Source: Vicinamibacterales bacterium
GTDB lineage: Bacteria; Acidobacteriota; Vicinamibacteria; Vicinamibacterales; 2-12-FULL-66-21
Assembly: GCA_035699745.1 (NCBI GenBank)
Contig: DASSPH010000060.1
Span: 24,346-88,345, forward strand
Length of the DNA stretch: 64,000 bases
Direction of reading: 5' to 3'
The translations under genes were made by a program, and so were the position numbers. Below, one piece after another: positions 35,972 through 44,802 of this stretch. A model generated the notes under the pieces. That model saw only the letters and a program-made list of their open reading frames with translations. It had not been told where the DNA came from and ran no database searches. Position 1 is the stretch's first letter; every line of letters begins with the position of its first letter.

Positions 35972-37948
35972 GTGATTTCGCGCCGACGCGACCTCCACCT
36001 CCTCACCGCATCTCTGGTCCTCGTCCTTGCCCGTGCCGCGGTGTCTTCGCAGCGCCCCGCGAACCCGGCCGCGGCCGCGTTGAAGAACCCGGTCGCCCCG
36101 ACCGCAGCCTCGCTCTCGGCGGGAAAGGCGGCGTACGACATCAACTGCGCGGCCTGTCACGGCGCGCTCGGCCAGGGGGCGGTGAAGGCCGGCGTCACCA
36201 TCTCGATCATCGCCGAGCAGGGAGGCAAGCAGCCGCCGGATCTCACGGACGACCAGTGGGACTTCGGGTCGAGCGACGGCGAGATCTATACCGTGATCAG
36301 GAAGGGCATCCCGCCGACGATGATGATGGGCTGGGAGGGGCACCTCCCGGACGCCGACATCTGGAACGTCGTCAACTACCTGCGCGCCCTGGCGGCGAAG
36401 AAGGACGTACCGTCCGCGCCCGCCGCGCCGCGGCCGGCGGCCGACCTGGCGCCGCGCCGGAAGCTCGAGCTGACCGACTACCTTCAGATGCCGGTCACCG
36501 CCGACAAGAACGGCACGGCGACGATGGCGCAGCTGGCGCGGATCAATTTCATGCGCGACGAGCCGGGCGGCCGACGCTTCTTCATCAACGATCAGAACGG
36601 GCCGCTCTACATCCTCGACAAGCAGACGAAGAAGCTCACGACGTATCTCGATTTCAACGGACTCGCCGGCCGTCCCGGCCTGTTTGCGAAGCTGACGTTC
36701 GAGCGCAACTTCGCGACCGGGCTCACCAACTTCATTTTCGATCCCGACTACGCGCGCAACGGCGTCTTCTACACGATTCACATGGAAGACCCGACCACCG
36801 CCGCGCCGTCCGAGCCGCGGCCCGGCGTGGTTCGCGGCCTCGAGCTGACCGGCTACCGGACCACGCCGGCGGTGCCCACGCCGATGCCGCCTGGCGCCGT
36901 CGTGACGCGCGAATCGGTGCTGATCGAGTGGACCGACCGCGACATCGCCAACGCGACGTTCGAGGGGACCGCGCGCGAGCTGCTGCGCGTGCAGGTGTCA
37001 TCGGCGATTCATCCGCTCGGCGAGATGACGTTCAACCCGTCGGCGCGTCGCGGGGACGCGGAGTGGCGCGTGATGTACCTCGGTTCGGGCGACGGGGGGA
37101 GCGGCGAGCAGAAGGACGTCCGCCGGCTGACGCCGCAGCGGCTCGATACGCTCAACGGCAAGATCCTGCGCATCATCCCCGACCTGCGCGAGCACGCGAG
37201 CACGAGCACCATCAGCGAGAACGGGCGCTACCGGATCCCGAACGACAATCCGTTCGTTTCCCTGGCCGGAGCGCGCAAGGAGATCTGGTCGGCCGGCCTG
37301 CGCAATCCGCACCGGCTGATCTGGGATGTCGAACCTGCGCCGCCGCGAACGCCGCGTCTCATCGCGTTCAACATCGGCCTGACGGCGTGGGAAACGGTGA
37401 TGATCGTCAAGAAGGGGGCGAACTACGGCTATCCGCTGCGCGAAGGGCCGCAGGCGATGACCCTCGAAGGCATGCGGCCGGTTCCGGCGGAGGACACGAT
37501 TCCGCTGCAGATCACCGGCACCGTCGCGCGCGGAACGATCACGCCGACGTACCCGGTGATTGCCTACCCGCACACGGCGATCGGCGGCGACGCGATCGCC
37601 AACGGCTTCGTCTATCGCGGCCGCCGCATCCCGGCGCTCGAGGGCAAGCTGCTCTTCGGCGATATCGCGAGCGGCCGCCTGTGGTACGTCGAGATGGCGG
37701 ACCTGCGCCGCGCCGACGACGACGATCCGGCGACGCTGGCGCCGCTCCACGAGGTGGACGGCGGCATTCGGCAGCTCACCGAAGCGACGTTCCGTGCCCG
37801 CGGCGGCCGGGGCGACACCCTGCCGGGTGCAGCCGCCGTCGCGGGCCGCGGCCGCGTCGACATGCGGTTCGCGGAGGACCACGACGGCGAGCTGTACCTG
37901 CTCACGAAGAGCGACGGCATGATTCGGCAGGTCGTCGGCTTCCGCTAG
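35972..37948 (+). CDS. Cytochrome c / PQQ-type sugar dehydrogenase fusion
   Basis: 658 residues, exported (signal helix LLTASLVLVLARAAVSS). Residues about 50-145 are a cytochrome c domain: heme motif CAACH and axial Met in PPTMMMGWEGHLPDADIWN. From about 190 to the end is a glucose/sorbosone dehydrogenase-like beta-propeller (FATGLTNFIFDPDY, NGVFYTIHMED, WSAGLRNPHRLIWD, NYGYPLREGP, GDIASGRLWYVE). Probably oxidises a sugar or aldose in the periplasm and passes electrons to its own heme. GTG start, 8 bp after the ispH stop. Substrate unknown. Confidence 0.85.
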   Translation: MISRRRDLHLLTASLVLVLARAAVSSQRPANPAAAALKNPVAPTAASLSAGKAAYDINCAACHGALGQGAVKAGVTISIIAEQGGKQPPDLTDDQWDFGSSDGEIYTVIRKGIPPTMMMGWEGHLPDADIWNVVNYLRALAAKKDVPSAPAAPRPAADLAPRRKLELTDYLQMPVTADKNGTATMAQLARINFMRDEPGGRRFFINDQNGPLYILDKQTKKLTTYLDFNGLAGRPGLFAKLTFERNFATGLTNFIFDPDYARNGVFYTIHMEDPTTAAPSEPRPGVVRGLELTGYRTTPAVPTPMPPGAVVTRESVLIEWTDRDIANATFEGTARELLRVQVSSAIHPLGEMTFNPSARRGDAEWRVMYLGSGDGGSGEQKDVRRLTPQRLDTLNGKILRIIPDLREHASTSTISENGRYRIPNDNPFVSLAGARKEIWSAGLRNPHRLIWDVEPAPPRTPRLIAFNIGLTAWETVMIVKKGANYGYPLREGPQAMTLEGMRPVPAEDTIPLQITGTVARGTITPTYPVIAYPHTAIGGDAIANGFVYRGRRIPALEGKLLFGDIASGRLWYVEMADLRRADDDDPATLAPLHEVDGGIRQLTEATFRARGGRGDTLPGAAAVAGRGRVDMRFAEDHDGELYLLTKSDGMIRQVVGFR

Positions 37949-37963
37949 ATCCTGCCGGCCGCC

Positions 37964-39205
37964 TCACTCCTCTCTCAGCGCGTGATTCACGACGAAACGG
38001 GCGACCTGTCGGCCGATCCGCGCGCCGGTCTCGTCCGACGTGCGGAAGTGGAAGCCGATGTAGATGCGGGCGTCGATGACCTCGTCGATCCCCTCGCTGA
38101 AGGTCGCCCAGGTGCGCGGGAACCCGGGGTTGCGCGGGCTGGCGGCTTCGATGGCCACGCCCGGCGCGTCGCCGAACAACAGCGCGAGCGCGCTCGCCAT
38201 CGCTCCGCTGTTGGTCGAGTGCCCCGAGGGATACTCGGGGTGCGGATGCGTGGTGATGAGGGGACTCCAGAGCGGGTCCGCCGTGGTCGCGTCGTTGCCG
38301 TCTTCCGCGGCGCGGCGGATGGCCGCGATCGGGCGCCAGAAATTGTAGGTGTACTTCGCGTCGAAGCACGCGATGCTCGCGTCCGCGCCTGAAAGGTACA
38401 TCAGCGCGAAGGTGCGCGCGGTGCTCGAGAGGTCGAGCCCCTTCTTGTCGATGACCCCGCGAGCGACGCTGTTCCAGATCGCCGACGGCGACCCGTCCCA
38501 GAAGATGGCGATGTTGGTCTGATCGGCCGAGCGCGCGGAGCCGGTCTGGACGCCGAACTGCTGCACCTCGTTCAGGTCCCTGGCGTAGCGGCCGCTGTCG
38601 AGCGCCGGCGGCGGATCGGGGCGGAACTGATCGCCGCTCCCGATCACCCACGTCTTCATCTGTCCCCATTTGGGCGAGGCCGGAACCGCCGTCTCGGTCC
38701 ACACGCCCGGCGCGCCGGCATTCGGCGCAACGTAGCCCGGATCGCCGGCGGCGGCCACTTCGTTGGGAACGCGCGATGCGATCACCGCCTGGGCCGCCGC
38801 ACGGCCGAACGCGACGCCCGGATCCGCCAGCGTGAGTCCGCAGGCGGCGAGCGAGGGTTCGAGCTTGTCCGCCCAGCCTTGAGCCGGAAAGAGCTGCGTC
38901 AGCGCGTAATTCGCCGCGGCGATCGCCGCGGCCTGCGGTGAGGCACCGGGCCCGGCCGGCGCCGCGGGGCGATACGTCGCATACCGCCCGGTGATGCCGT
39001 TGACCGCGTCGTGCATCGACACGTGCACGATCGCCATGCTGCGGATCTGCACCAGCGCCCCCTGCGGGGGCGTCGTGAGCGTCGTCGCCTGCAGCGCGTT
39101 CCGGTTCCACTCCATCACCGGAGAGCACGGATCCGCCGCCGCCGGAACACTGACGGCGAGCGAGAAGAGCATCGCCGCCGAGGAACGCCAGGTCGCTTTG
39201 AACAT
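37964..39205 (-). CDS. Vanadium-dependent haloperoxidase-like PAP2-superfamily protein
   Basis: 413 residues with signal peptide (AAMLFSLAVSVPAAADP). The vanadate/phosphate pocket is recognisable: KYTYNFWRPIAAIR, HPEYPSGHSTNS (P-S-G-H) and RIYIGFHFRTSDETG (R...H). Family members are exported vanadium haloperoxidases or acid phosphatases. AGGAGG lies 6 bp upstream of the ATG at 39205, confirming the start. It converges on the dehydrogenase with 15 bp between stops. Which of the two activities it has cannot be told from sequence. Confidence 0.85.
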   Translation of the reverse strand: MFKATWRSSAAMLFSLAVSVPAAADPCSPVMEWNRNALQATTLTTPPQGALVQIRSMAIVHVSMHDAVNGITGRYATYRPAAPAGPGASPQAAAIAAANYALTQLFPAQGWADKLEPSLAACGLTLADPGVAFGRAAAQAVIASRVPNEVAAAGDPGYVAPNAGAPGVWTETAVPASPKWGQMKTWVIGSGDQFRPDPPPALDSGRYARDLNEVQQFGVQTGSARSADQTNIAIFWDGSPSAIWNSVARGVIDKKGLDLSSTARTFALMYLSGADASIACFDAKYTYNFWRPIAAIRRAAEDGNDATTADPLWSPLITTHPHPEYPSGHSTNSGAMASALALLFGDAPGVAIEAASPRNPGFPRTWATFSEGIDEVIDARIYIGFHFRTSDETGARIGRQVARFVVNHALREE

Positions 39206-39333
39206 ATTCCCTCCTGCGGCAGCCACGCAGAGGTGCCGCCGACCGCCGGAGAGTAGCGAGCGGGATGGCCGCGGGTCTTGGGGAAGCTGTGGAGCTGTGA
39301 TGTGAATTCCGTGGGGACCCGTAAAATGGCCCG

Positions 39334-39981
39334 GTGACCTACCGCTTCGGCGAGTTCGTGCTCGACGGCCGCACGCGGCGCCTGCTTCGTGCCGGCGAGG
39401 AGCGCCATGTCTCGCCCAAGGCGTTCGATCTCCTCCTGACGCTGGTCGAGAACCGCGCGCAGGCGATGTCGAAGGCGGACCTGCTGCAGAAGCTGTGGCC
39501 GTCCACCTACGTGCAGGAGACCAACCTCGCCGGCCTCGTCGCGGAGCTGCGCCAGGCGCTCGACGATTCGGCGGAGGATCCGATCTTCATCCGGACGCTG
39601 CACCGGTTCGGATACTGGTTCATCGGCGCGATCGACGAAGACGCGGCGCGCCGCGGCGGCGCGCCGCCCGTGAAGTACTGGCTGCTCTGGGCGACGCGGC
39701 AGGTGCAGTTGCGCGACGGCGACAACATCCTCGGGCGCGCGCCGGATGCGGAGGTCTGGATCGACGCGCCGGGCGTGTCCCGGCAGCACGCGCGCATTCG
39801 CGTCGACGGCGATCGCGCCACGCTCGAAGATCTCGGGAGCAAGAACGGAACCTACCTCGGCGCCGACGCGGTGACGGCGCCGCGCCTGTTGAGCGACGGC
39901 GATCAGATCCGGCTCGGCTCGGTCGTGGTCACGTTCCGGATCCCGCCGGCCGCGGGGTCGACCGAGACGGTTCGGCGCTGA
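39334..39981 (+). CDS. CadC-type winged helix fused to an FHA domain
   Basis: 215 residues from a GTG start. Residues 1-100 are an OmpR/CadC-type winged helix (YRFGEFVLDGRTRRLLRAGE, VSPKAFDLLLTLVENR, FIRTLHRFGYWF). Residues about 115-205 are an FHA domain (DNILGRAPDAEVWID, GVSRQHARI, DLGSKNGTYLG) that binds phosphothreonine. No membrane segment. This provides a direct link from Ser/Thr kinases such as those in this window to transcription. Its last 53 bp overlap the convergent outer-membrane protein gene. Confidence 0.87.
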   Translation: MTYRFGEFVLDGRTRRLLRAGEERHVSPKAFDLLLTLVENRAQAMSKADLLQKLWPSTYVQETNLAGLVAELRQALDDSAEDPIFIRTLHRFGYWFIGAIDEDAARRGGAPPVKYWLLWATRQVQLRDGDNILGRAPDAEVWIDAPGVSRQHARIRVDGDRATLEDLGSKNGTYLGADAVTAPRLLSDGDQIRLGSVVVTFRIPPAAGSTETVRR

Positions 39982-40909
39982 CCTCGCCGAAATCGCCGAA
40001 TCCTCCGCCCCCCGGCCCGAAGCGCCAGGCGGTGCCGATGGCCAGCATCCGCGCGCGGTGCGCGCCGCTCCGGCCCGACACGGTGGCGATCCACACCGCG
40101 TGCAGCTCCGTGTTGCGCGTCAGCGAGACGTTCACCCCGGCGCCGAGGTTGAAGTAGCTGGACACGATGAAGCGGTCGTGGCCGAGCCAGTCGTGCCGCG
40201 CGAGCTCGGGAATCGTCGGCCCTTGATGCCGGAACTGCCACCCCGCGATGCCGCGGATTCCGAACCGGGACGTCGGTTCGACGCCGCCTTCGACGTTCAG
40301 CTGGCTCGTGAGTGACGGAAACCCCTCGATGCGCTGCCCTCGCGCCACCGCGTAGCGGCCGTGCACGTACGAGCGCGGCAGGATGCGATTCAGATCGGCG
40401 CCGGCGGTGACGCCGACCTGCAGCTCGCGGCGGTGACGGCCGACGACGGCCTCGCCCCTGGTCTCGTAGTCGTGCGTGGGAAGGCTGATGCCGACGAGCG
40501 GAGCGATCGCGACCGGTCCCGCCCACCAGAGGCGCCGCAGCTCCGCACGGACATCCTGGAATGCGCCGTGATACCGGCGATCGAGGTCCAGGGGGCCTGG
40601 ATGAGTGATCACACCGCCGACGAGGTACTCGTCGGGCCCGGTGTACTTCGTCGAGATGAACGGCAGCGACACCGAAAGGGCGATGGTGTCGGTGAGCCCC
40701 ACGTCGACTTCCGTCATCATCGCCTTGCTGTGTGTCGCCCCGTTGGTATTCGGCTCTCCGGCCACGTTGAAGTGACCGAGCGTGTAGTAGTTCTGGTAGG
40801 TCACCGAGACGCTGCCTTCGCCTCGGGGAGGCACCCAGGGCTGCGCGTGCAGCATCGCGGCGGAGGCGAGCTGGACGATCGTGACCGCGCACGAAGCCGC
40901 CGCTTTCAT
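39929..40909 (-). CDS. Outer-membrane beta-barrel protein, function unknown
   Basis: 326 residues with signal peptide (VTIVQLASAAMLHAQ). The rest alternates hydrophobic and polar residues in amphipathic strands (SVSVTYQNYYTLGHFNV, VDVGLTDTIALSVSLPF, LHAVWIATVSG), as in transporter/meta-pathway phenol-degradation-type barrels. The C-terminal 18 residues are disordered (SAEPSRSTPRPAGSGT) and may be a read-over due to overlap with the convergent gene. It is preceded by a small secreted protein gene 4 bp away, probably an operon. Confidence 0.7.
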   Translation of the reverse strand: MKAAASCAVTIVQLASAAMLHAQPWVPPRGEGSVSVTYQNYYTLGHFNVAGEPNTNGATHSKAMMTEVDVGLTDTIALSVSLPFISTKYTGPDEYLVGGVITHPGPLDLDRRYHGAFQDVRAELRRLWWAGPVAIAPLVGISLPTHDYETRGEAVVGRHRRELQVGVTAGADLNRILPRSYVHGRYAVARGQRIEGFPSLTSQLNVEGGVEPTSRFGIRGIAGWQFRHQGPTIPELARHDWLGHDRFIVSSYFNLGAGVNVSLTRNTELHAVWIATVSGRSGAHRARMLAIGTAWRFGPGGGGFGDFGEVSAEPSRSTPRPAGSGT

Positions 40910-40913
40910 CGGC

Positions 40914-41435
40914 CTATCTCGCGGACGGCTTCGCGGCGCCCTTCAGCTGCAGCTCGATGAGGCGATCGATCTCCTCGAGCGCCTCGAAGGGCGACATCCT
41001 GTCCGGCCTCAGGACGCATGCGTACGCGGCGCTCGCTTCCGCGGCGACGGCTTTGGCCGGCTTGTAGAGTACCGGCATCAGCGCCGGCCTCGAGGGCAGC
41101 ACGTCGATTTCCTTGCGGACCGTGAGGCTGTCGGCGTAGCCGGTAATCACCACGTCATATCTGCCGGCGCCGAACGCGCGCGTCATGGCGCCCGCCGTCG
41201 TGACCGTCATCGGCTTGTGACCGGCGCGCTTCAGCATCTGCTCGAATTCGGCGATGCCGCGCGGCGTCCACCGCGGCGCGTAGACGAGGATCGCGGACGG
41301 ATGAACCGAGGCGTAGGCGCGGAACCGCGGGCTGCGGCCGACGCGCAGGAACTTGTCGCCGCACGCGAGCGCATCGGCGGCGGCCCACACCATCAATCCC
41401 GCAATCAGGACCGGCACACAGAAGCGTCGCAGCAT
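40914..41435 (-). CDS. Secreted protein of unknown function
   Basis: 173 residues. Signal peptide (CVPVLIAGLMVWAAADALA) followed by CGDKFLRVGRSP, then an alpha/beta region: SAILVYAPRWTPRGI, MTVTTAGAMTRAF, YDVVITGYADS, PALMPVLYKP. The fold looks like a receiver-like or periplasmic-binding half domain without catalytic residues. Not recognised further. GGAGGG precedes the ATG at 41435. The first gene of a two-gene unit with the outer-membrane protein. Confidence 0.65.
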   Translation of the reverse strand: MLRRFCVPVLIAGLMVWAAADALACGDKFLRVGRSPRFRAYASVHPSAILVYAPRWTPRGIAEFEQMLKRAGHKPMTVTTAGAMTRAFGAGRYDVVITGYADSLTVRKEIDVLPSRPALMPVLYKPAKAVAAEASAAYACVLRPDRMSPFEALEEIDRLIELQLKGAAKPSAR

Positions 41436-41503
41436 CGCGCCCTCCACAGGGCTGGACGTTACGCCCGCCGCCGCGGCGAGTCAAGGCGGCGGCCGTCGTG
41501 TTT

Positions 41504-44251
41504 CTATGGTTTTTCTATCCGGATGCGGATGCCTTCGGCCAGCCAGATATCGCCGCGGGGCCGGACCAGCGCGGTCGCGACGGCGCGCCCGCCGTCGGTC
41601 AGCGTCAGCCCCTTCACCGGATTGTTGAACGCGATCGACGCGCCGAGGTCCGCGAGGACGGTTTCGCGGCCGGACTCCACCGCGAGCCCGACCAGCATCA
41701 GCCGCCGGTCGTCGCTCTGCCGGATGCCGAGGAGTTGCCTGCCGTCGTGCGACCAGGTGTGCACGAGCCACTGTTCCTTCGACAGCTCGCGCTGCCGCGT
41801 GCCGTCCGGCGAGACGAGCATCAGGCCCGCGGCCGTTTCCCAGGTAATCCACTCGGGCGTGCCCCGCGACCAGTGGGGTGCCGCGTTGGCGACGCCGTCG
41901 CGGCGCAGCACGATGGGAGCGTCGCCGCTGCCGACGCGGACTTTCGCCAGTTGCCACTGTCCGCCGGTCCATTGCGCGAACGCGATCCACTGCCCGTCGG
42001 GCGACCACGTCGGACCGCTGTGGAGCCCCTCATGGTTCGCCGGCAGCAGGGGCGCCGGCGCGCCGCCTTCCACCAGCGAAATCCAGATGCGCAGCGGCCA
42101 CCGCGGCGCGAAGCCGTTGCGCTGATAGGCAATGTGGCGTCCGTCCGGGGAGAATGCCGGACTGCTCAGCATGACGGTGCGGTCGGCGCCGAACTCGCGC
42201 TGCGTGATCAGCGGCCGATCGACGCTGCCATCCAGCGCGCGCCGCCAGATCTCGTCCGGACCGTTGCGGTCGGTGACGTAGGCGAGCGCCGCGCCGTCCG
42301 GGGAGAGCGTCGGGTCGGACTCGCTCTGCGGCGTGGCGAACAGCGGCCGGGGGGCGGCGCCGGCGCCAAGCGGGATGCGGACCAGGTCGTAGTCGGGCTC
42401 TCCCCGGGTGAAGACGACGCGATCGCCGGCGGCGGAGACCGACGGGAACGATTCGCTGTCGGCGCCGCGCGTCAGCGGCCAGGCGCGATCGGTCTGCAGA
42501 TCGGCGATCCAGAGGTGCGAGCCCGGCGTCGACAGTGACATCACGCCAAGCGCCACGTGCCGGCTGTCGGCGAACCAGCTCAAGCTGACGTGGCGCGGTC
42601 CGGCGTCCGACCACCACTGCAGGCGCCGGCGCGGCTCTCCGCCGGGCAGCGGTACGATCCAGAACTGCCACATCCGGTCTTCGCGCACGCCGGGCACGCC
42701 GCACACCGCAATGCTGCGGCCGTCCGGCGAGAACGCCAGGGCGGCGTCGATGAACCGCATCGCGCCGAACGGCTCGTGGCGCCGCGCGGCGCGCTGCACC
42801 GCGTCGCTGGACCACGGCGCGCTCCCCTCCGGCGTCGCCAGCCAGAGCGCGGCGGTGCCGATCGTGTCCGCTCGTTCGTCATCCCGCAGGAACGCCAGCG
42901 TGCGGCCGTCCGGCGAGATCGCGGCGCGCGTCGCGTTCTCCACCACGACCTGCGGCGCGCCCCCGGCAGCGCCGACCGACCAGATGCCTTCGCGCTGGCG
43001 CGCCAGCGACACGTAGTAGAGGCGCTTGCCGTCCGGCGACCAGAACGGGTGCTTGCAGTCGTACGCGGATGCGGTCACCTGCGCCGCGGTATCCGCCGAC
43101 AGCCGCCGGGTGAAGATCTGGAGCACGCCGCCCACGTCCGCCGCGTAGGCGACGAACTCGCCGTCCGGCGAGATCGCCGGCAGCCCCTCGTATGCCGCGC
43201 CGGCGGCGACCGCGCGGAAGCGCACCTGGGAGAGATCCACTGCCGGGCGCTCGCCGTTCAGCCGCCACGCGACGGATACCGCGGCGGCGAGCGCGATCAG
43301 CAGGATCACGACCGCGGCGCTCAGACCCGCCATCCACGGCCGGACCGCGCGGCCCGCCGGCGGGCCGGGGCGCTGCGCCTCGGACAGCCGGTCGCGAAGC
43401 ATGCGCAGATCGCGGGCAAGATCCGCGGTGCTCGCGTACCGATCGGCGGGCAACTTCGCGAGGCAGCGCTCCACGATCCACGACAGGAGAACGGGCGCGT
43501 TGGCAACGCGCGCGGTCAGCGGCGGCGGGTCCTCGTTGATCACCGCGTCCAGCGTCGCCGCCGGTGTGCCGCGCCGGAAGAGCGGCTGCCCGGTCGCCAT
43601 CTCGTGAAGGATCAAGCCGAACGAGAACTGATCGGACCGGTAGTCGGTCGCCCCCCCGCGCGCCTGCTCGGGACTCATGTACGGCACGGTCCCCGAGATC
43701 AGTCCCGGTTCGGTCACCGTGTCGCCGTTGAGCGCCGACGGCGGCACGGGCGCGACGGCGGACCCGGTGGGCAGCGCGAGGCCGAAGTCGAGGATCTTCA
43801 CGCGCCCGCCGCGCGTGATCATGATGTTCTCGGGCTTCAGGTCGCGATGGACGATGCCGGCGGCGTGCGCCTCGGCGAGGCCGTCCGCGATCTGGGCGGC
43901 GACGTCGAGCAGCCGCTTGAGCGGCACCGGACCCGCGCGCAGCTCGTCGCGCAGCGACGGTCCGTCGATCAGCTCGGTGACGATGTACGGTGCCGGGCCG
44001 TCGACGCCGGCGTCGAAGACGGTGAGGATGTTGGGATGGTTGAGCGCGCTGGCGGCGCGCGCCTCGGCGACGAAGCGGCGGAGGCGATCGGGATCCGCGC
44101 CCGAGTGCTCGCGCAGGACCTTGAGCGCCACCTCGCGGTGCAGCCGCGGGTCCCACGCGCGATAGACCTCGCCCATGCCGCCGCTGCCGAGCGGTCCGAG
44201 GACTTCGTACGGCGCAAACCGTGCCGTCTCGCCGGAAGGACCGATCGGCAT
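41504..44251 (-). CDS. Membrane Ser/Thr protein kinase with WD40/TolB-like beta-propeller
   Basis: 915 residues. Kinase domain (about 15-280): glycine loop LGSGGMGEVY, Lys44, HRDLKPEN (135-142), DFG (155-157), YMSPEQARGG. Membrane helix about 307-328. The extracytoplasmic part is a PD40/TolB propeller with many blades of the form AISPDGEFVAYAAD, FWSPDGKRLYYVS, AFSPDGRSIAVCG, TWSPDGQWIAFAQ. Probably senses envelope ligands and phosphorylates cytoplasmic targets. The start MPIGPSGETARFAPYEVLG is short of extras. It is transcribed separately from the small gene upstream; a GC-rich hairpin (about 44309-44323) lies in that 106-bp gap. Confidence 0.92.
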   Translation of the reverse strand: MPIGPSGETARFAPYEVLGPLGSGGMGEVYRAWDPRLHREVALKVLREHSGADPDRLRRFVAEARAASALNHPNILTVFDAGVDGPAPYIVTELIDGPSLRDELRAGPVPLKRLLDVAAQIADGLAEAHAAGIVHRDLKPENIMITRGGRVKILDFGLALPTGSAVAPVPPSALNGDTVTEPGLISGTVPYMSPEQARGGATDYRSDQFSFGLILHEMATGQPLFRRGTPAATLDAVINEDPPPLTARVANAPVLLSWIVERCLAKLPADRYASTADLARDLRMLRDRLSEAQRPGPPAGRAVRPWMAGLSAAVVILLIALAAAVSVAWRLNGERPAVDLSQVRFRAVAAGAAYEGLPAISPDGEFVAYAADVGGVLQIFTRRLSADTAAQVTASAYDCKHPFWSPDGKRLYYVSLARQREGIWSVGAAGGAPQVVVENATRAAISPDGRTLAFLRDDERADTIGTAALWLATPEGSAPWSSDAVQRAARRHEPFGAMRFIDAALAFSPDGRSIAVCGVPGVREDRMWQFWIVPLPGGEPRRRLQWWSDAGPRHVSLSWFADSRHVALGVMSLSTPGSHLWIADLQTDRAWPLTRGADSESFPSVSAAGDRVVFTRGEPDYDLVRIPLGAGAAPRPLFATPQSESDPTLSPDGAALAYVTDRNGPDEIWRRALDGSVDRPLITQREFGADRTVMLSSPAFSPDGRHIAYQRNGFAPRWPLRIWISLVEGGAPAPLLPANHEGLHSGPTWSPDGQWIAFAQWTGGQWQLAKVRVGSGDAPIVLRRDGVANAAPHWSRGTPEWITWETAAGLMLVSPDGTRQRELSKEQWLVHTWSHDGRQLLGIRQSDDRRLMLVGLAVESGRETVLADLGASIAFNNPVKGLTLTDGGRAVATALVRPRGDIWLAEGIRIRIEKP

Positions 44252-44357
44252 CGCGGGCGACCCGGAGCAATTCTATACAGTCAGATGCCCGCAGCGAGAC
44301 GGGGAACTCGCGGGCCCCCCGCGGGACCCGTGAGCTCGAGCAGCCGCCGAGGCGCCG

Positions 44358-44717
44358 TCACCGGGCCGGAGCGCCGTGCTTCCTGCCCGACTCGACCCGG
44401 ATGGCGGTCGCCACGTTCGTCTTGCCGTCTTCGCGATAGCGGACGGACACCGGTGCGCCGGCCGCGATCGTGCCGTCCTTCTGCGTCGCGCCGTTGACGG
44501 CGAAGGTCATGTCCGAGTGGTTCCTGCCGGCGCGTGTGATCACCAGCGTCTTGTCGTCGACCGACTTCACCGTCCCGCGGGTGGCGTGCGTGGCCACGCT
44601 CGCCTTCTGTGCCGGCTTCGCCGCGCCCTTCTGGACCGGCGCCGGCGACGCGAAACCCGCCAGCGGCACCAGGCTCAGCGCGCCGACCATCATCGCCATC
44701 GTAATCTGTCTCTTCAT
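44358..44717 (-). CDS. Small exported protein, probable response-regulator target
   Basis: 119 residues. Signal peptide (MAMMVGALSLVPLAGFASPA), Lys/Ala-rich spacer, then a small beta-barrel-like domain: TRGTVKSVDDKTLVITR, MTFAVNGATQKDGTI, GAPVSVRYREDGKTNVATAI. This arrangement matches DUF5666-type OB-like exported proteins. An AGGAGG-type sequence precedes the start. The TTAAG-type repeat 70 bp upstream is shared with the adjacent two-component operon, so it is probably induced by that system. Function unknown. Confidence 0.72.
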   Translation of the reverse strand: MKRQITMAMMVGALSLVPLAGFASPAPVQKGAAKPAQKASVATHATRGTVKSVDDKTLVITRAGRNHSDMTFAVNGATQKDGTIAAGAPVSVRYREDGKTNVATAIRVESGRKHGAPAR

Positions 44718-44786
44718 GAGTCCTCCTATCCGCGTGTCGTCTGTCCCTATTGGACCCGACGCGCGTGAGGAGGCCCTGAGCGGCGG

Positions 44787-44802
44787 ATTAAGTTCACTTA
44801 AC
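44787..44802 (-). promoter_or_regulatory. TTAAG-type direct repeat, copy A (small exported protein promoter)
   Basis: ATTAAGTTCACTTAAC: two TTAA(G/C) units with a 10-bp period, 70 bp upstream of the small gene and overlapping the kinase stop codon. 14 of 16 bases match copy B at 47845-47860. OmpR-class regulators bind such direct repeats. Confidence 0.6.
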
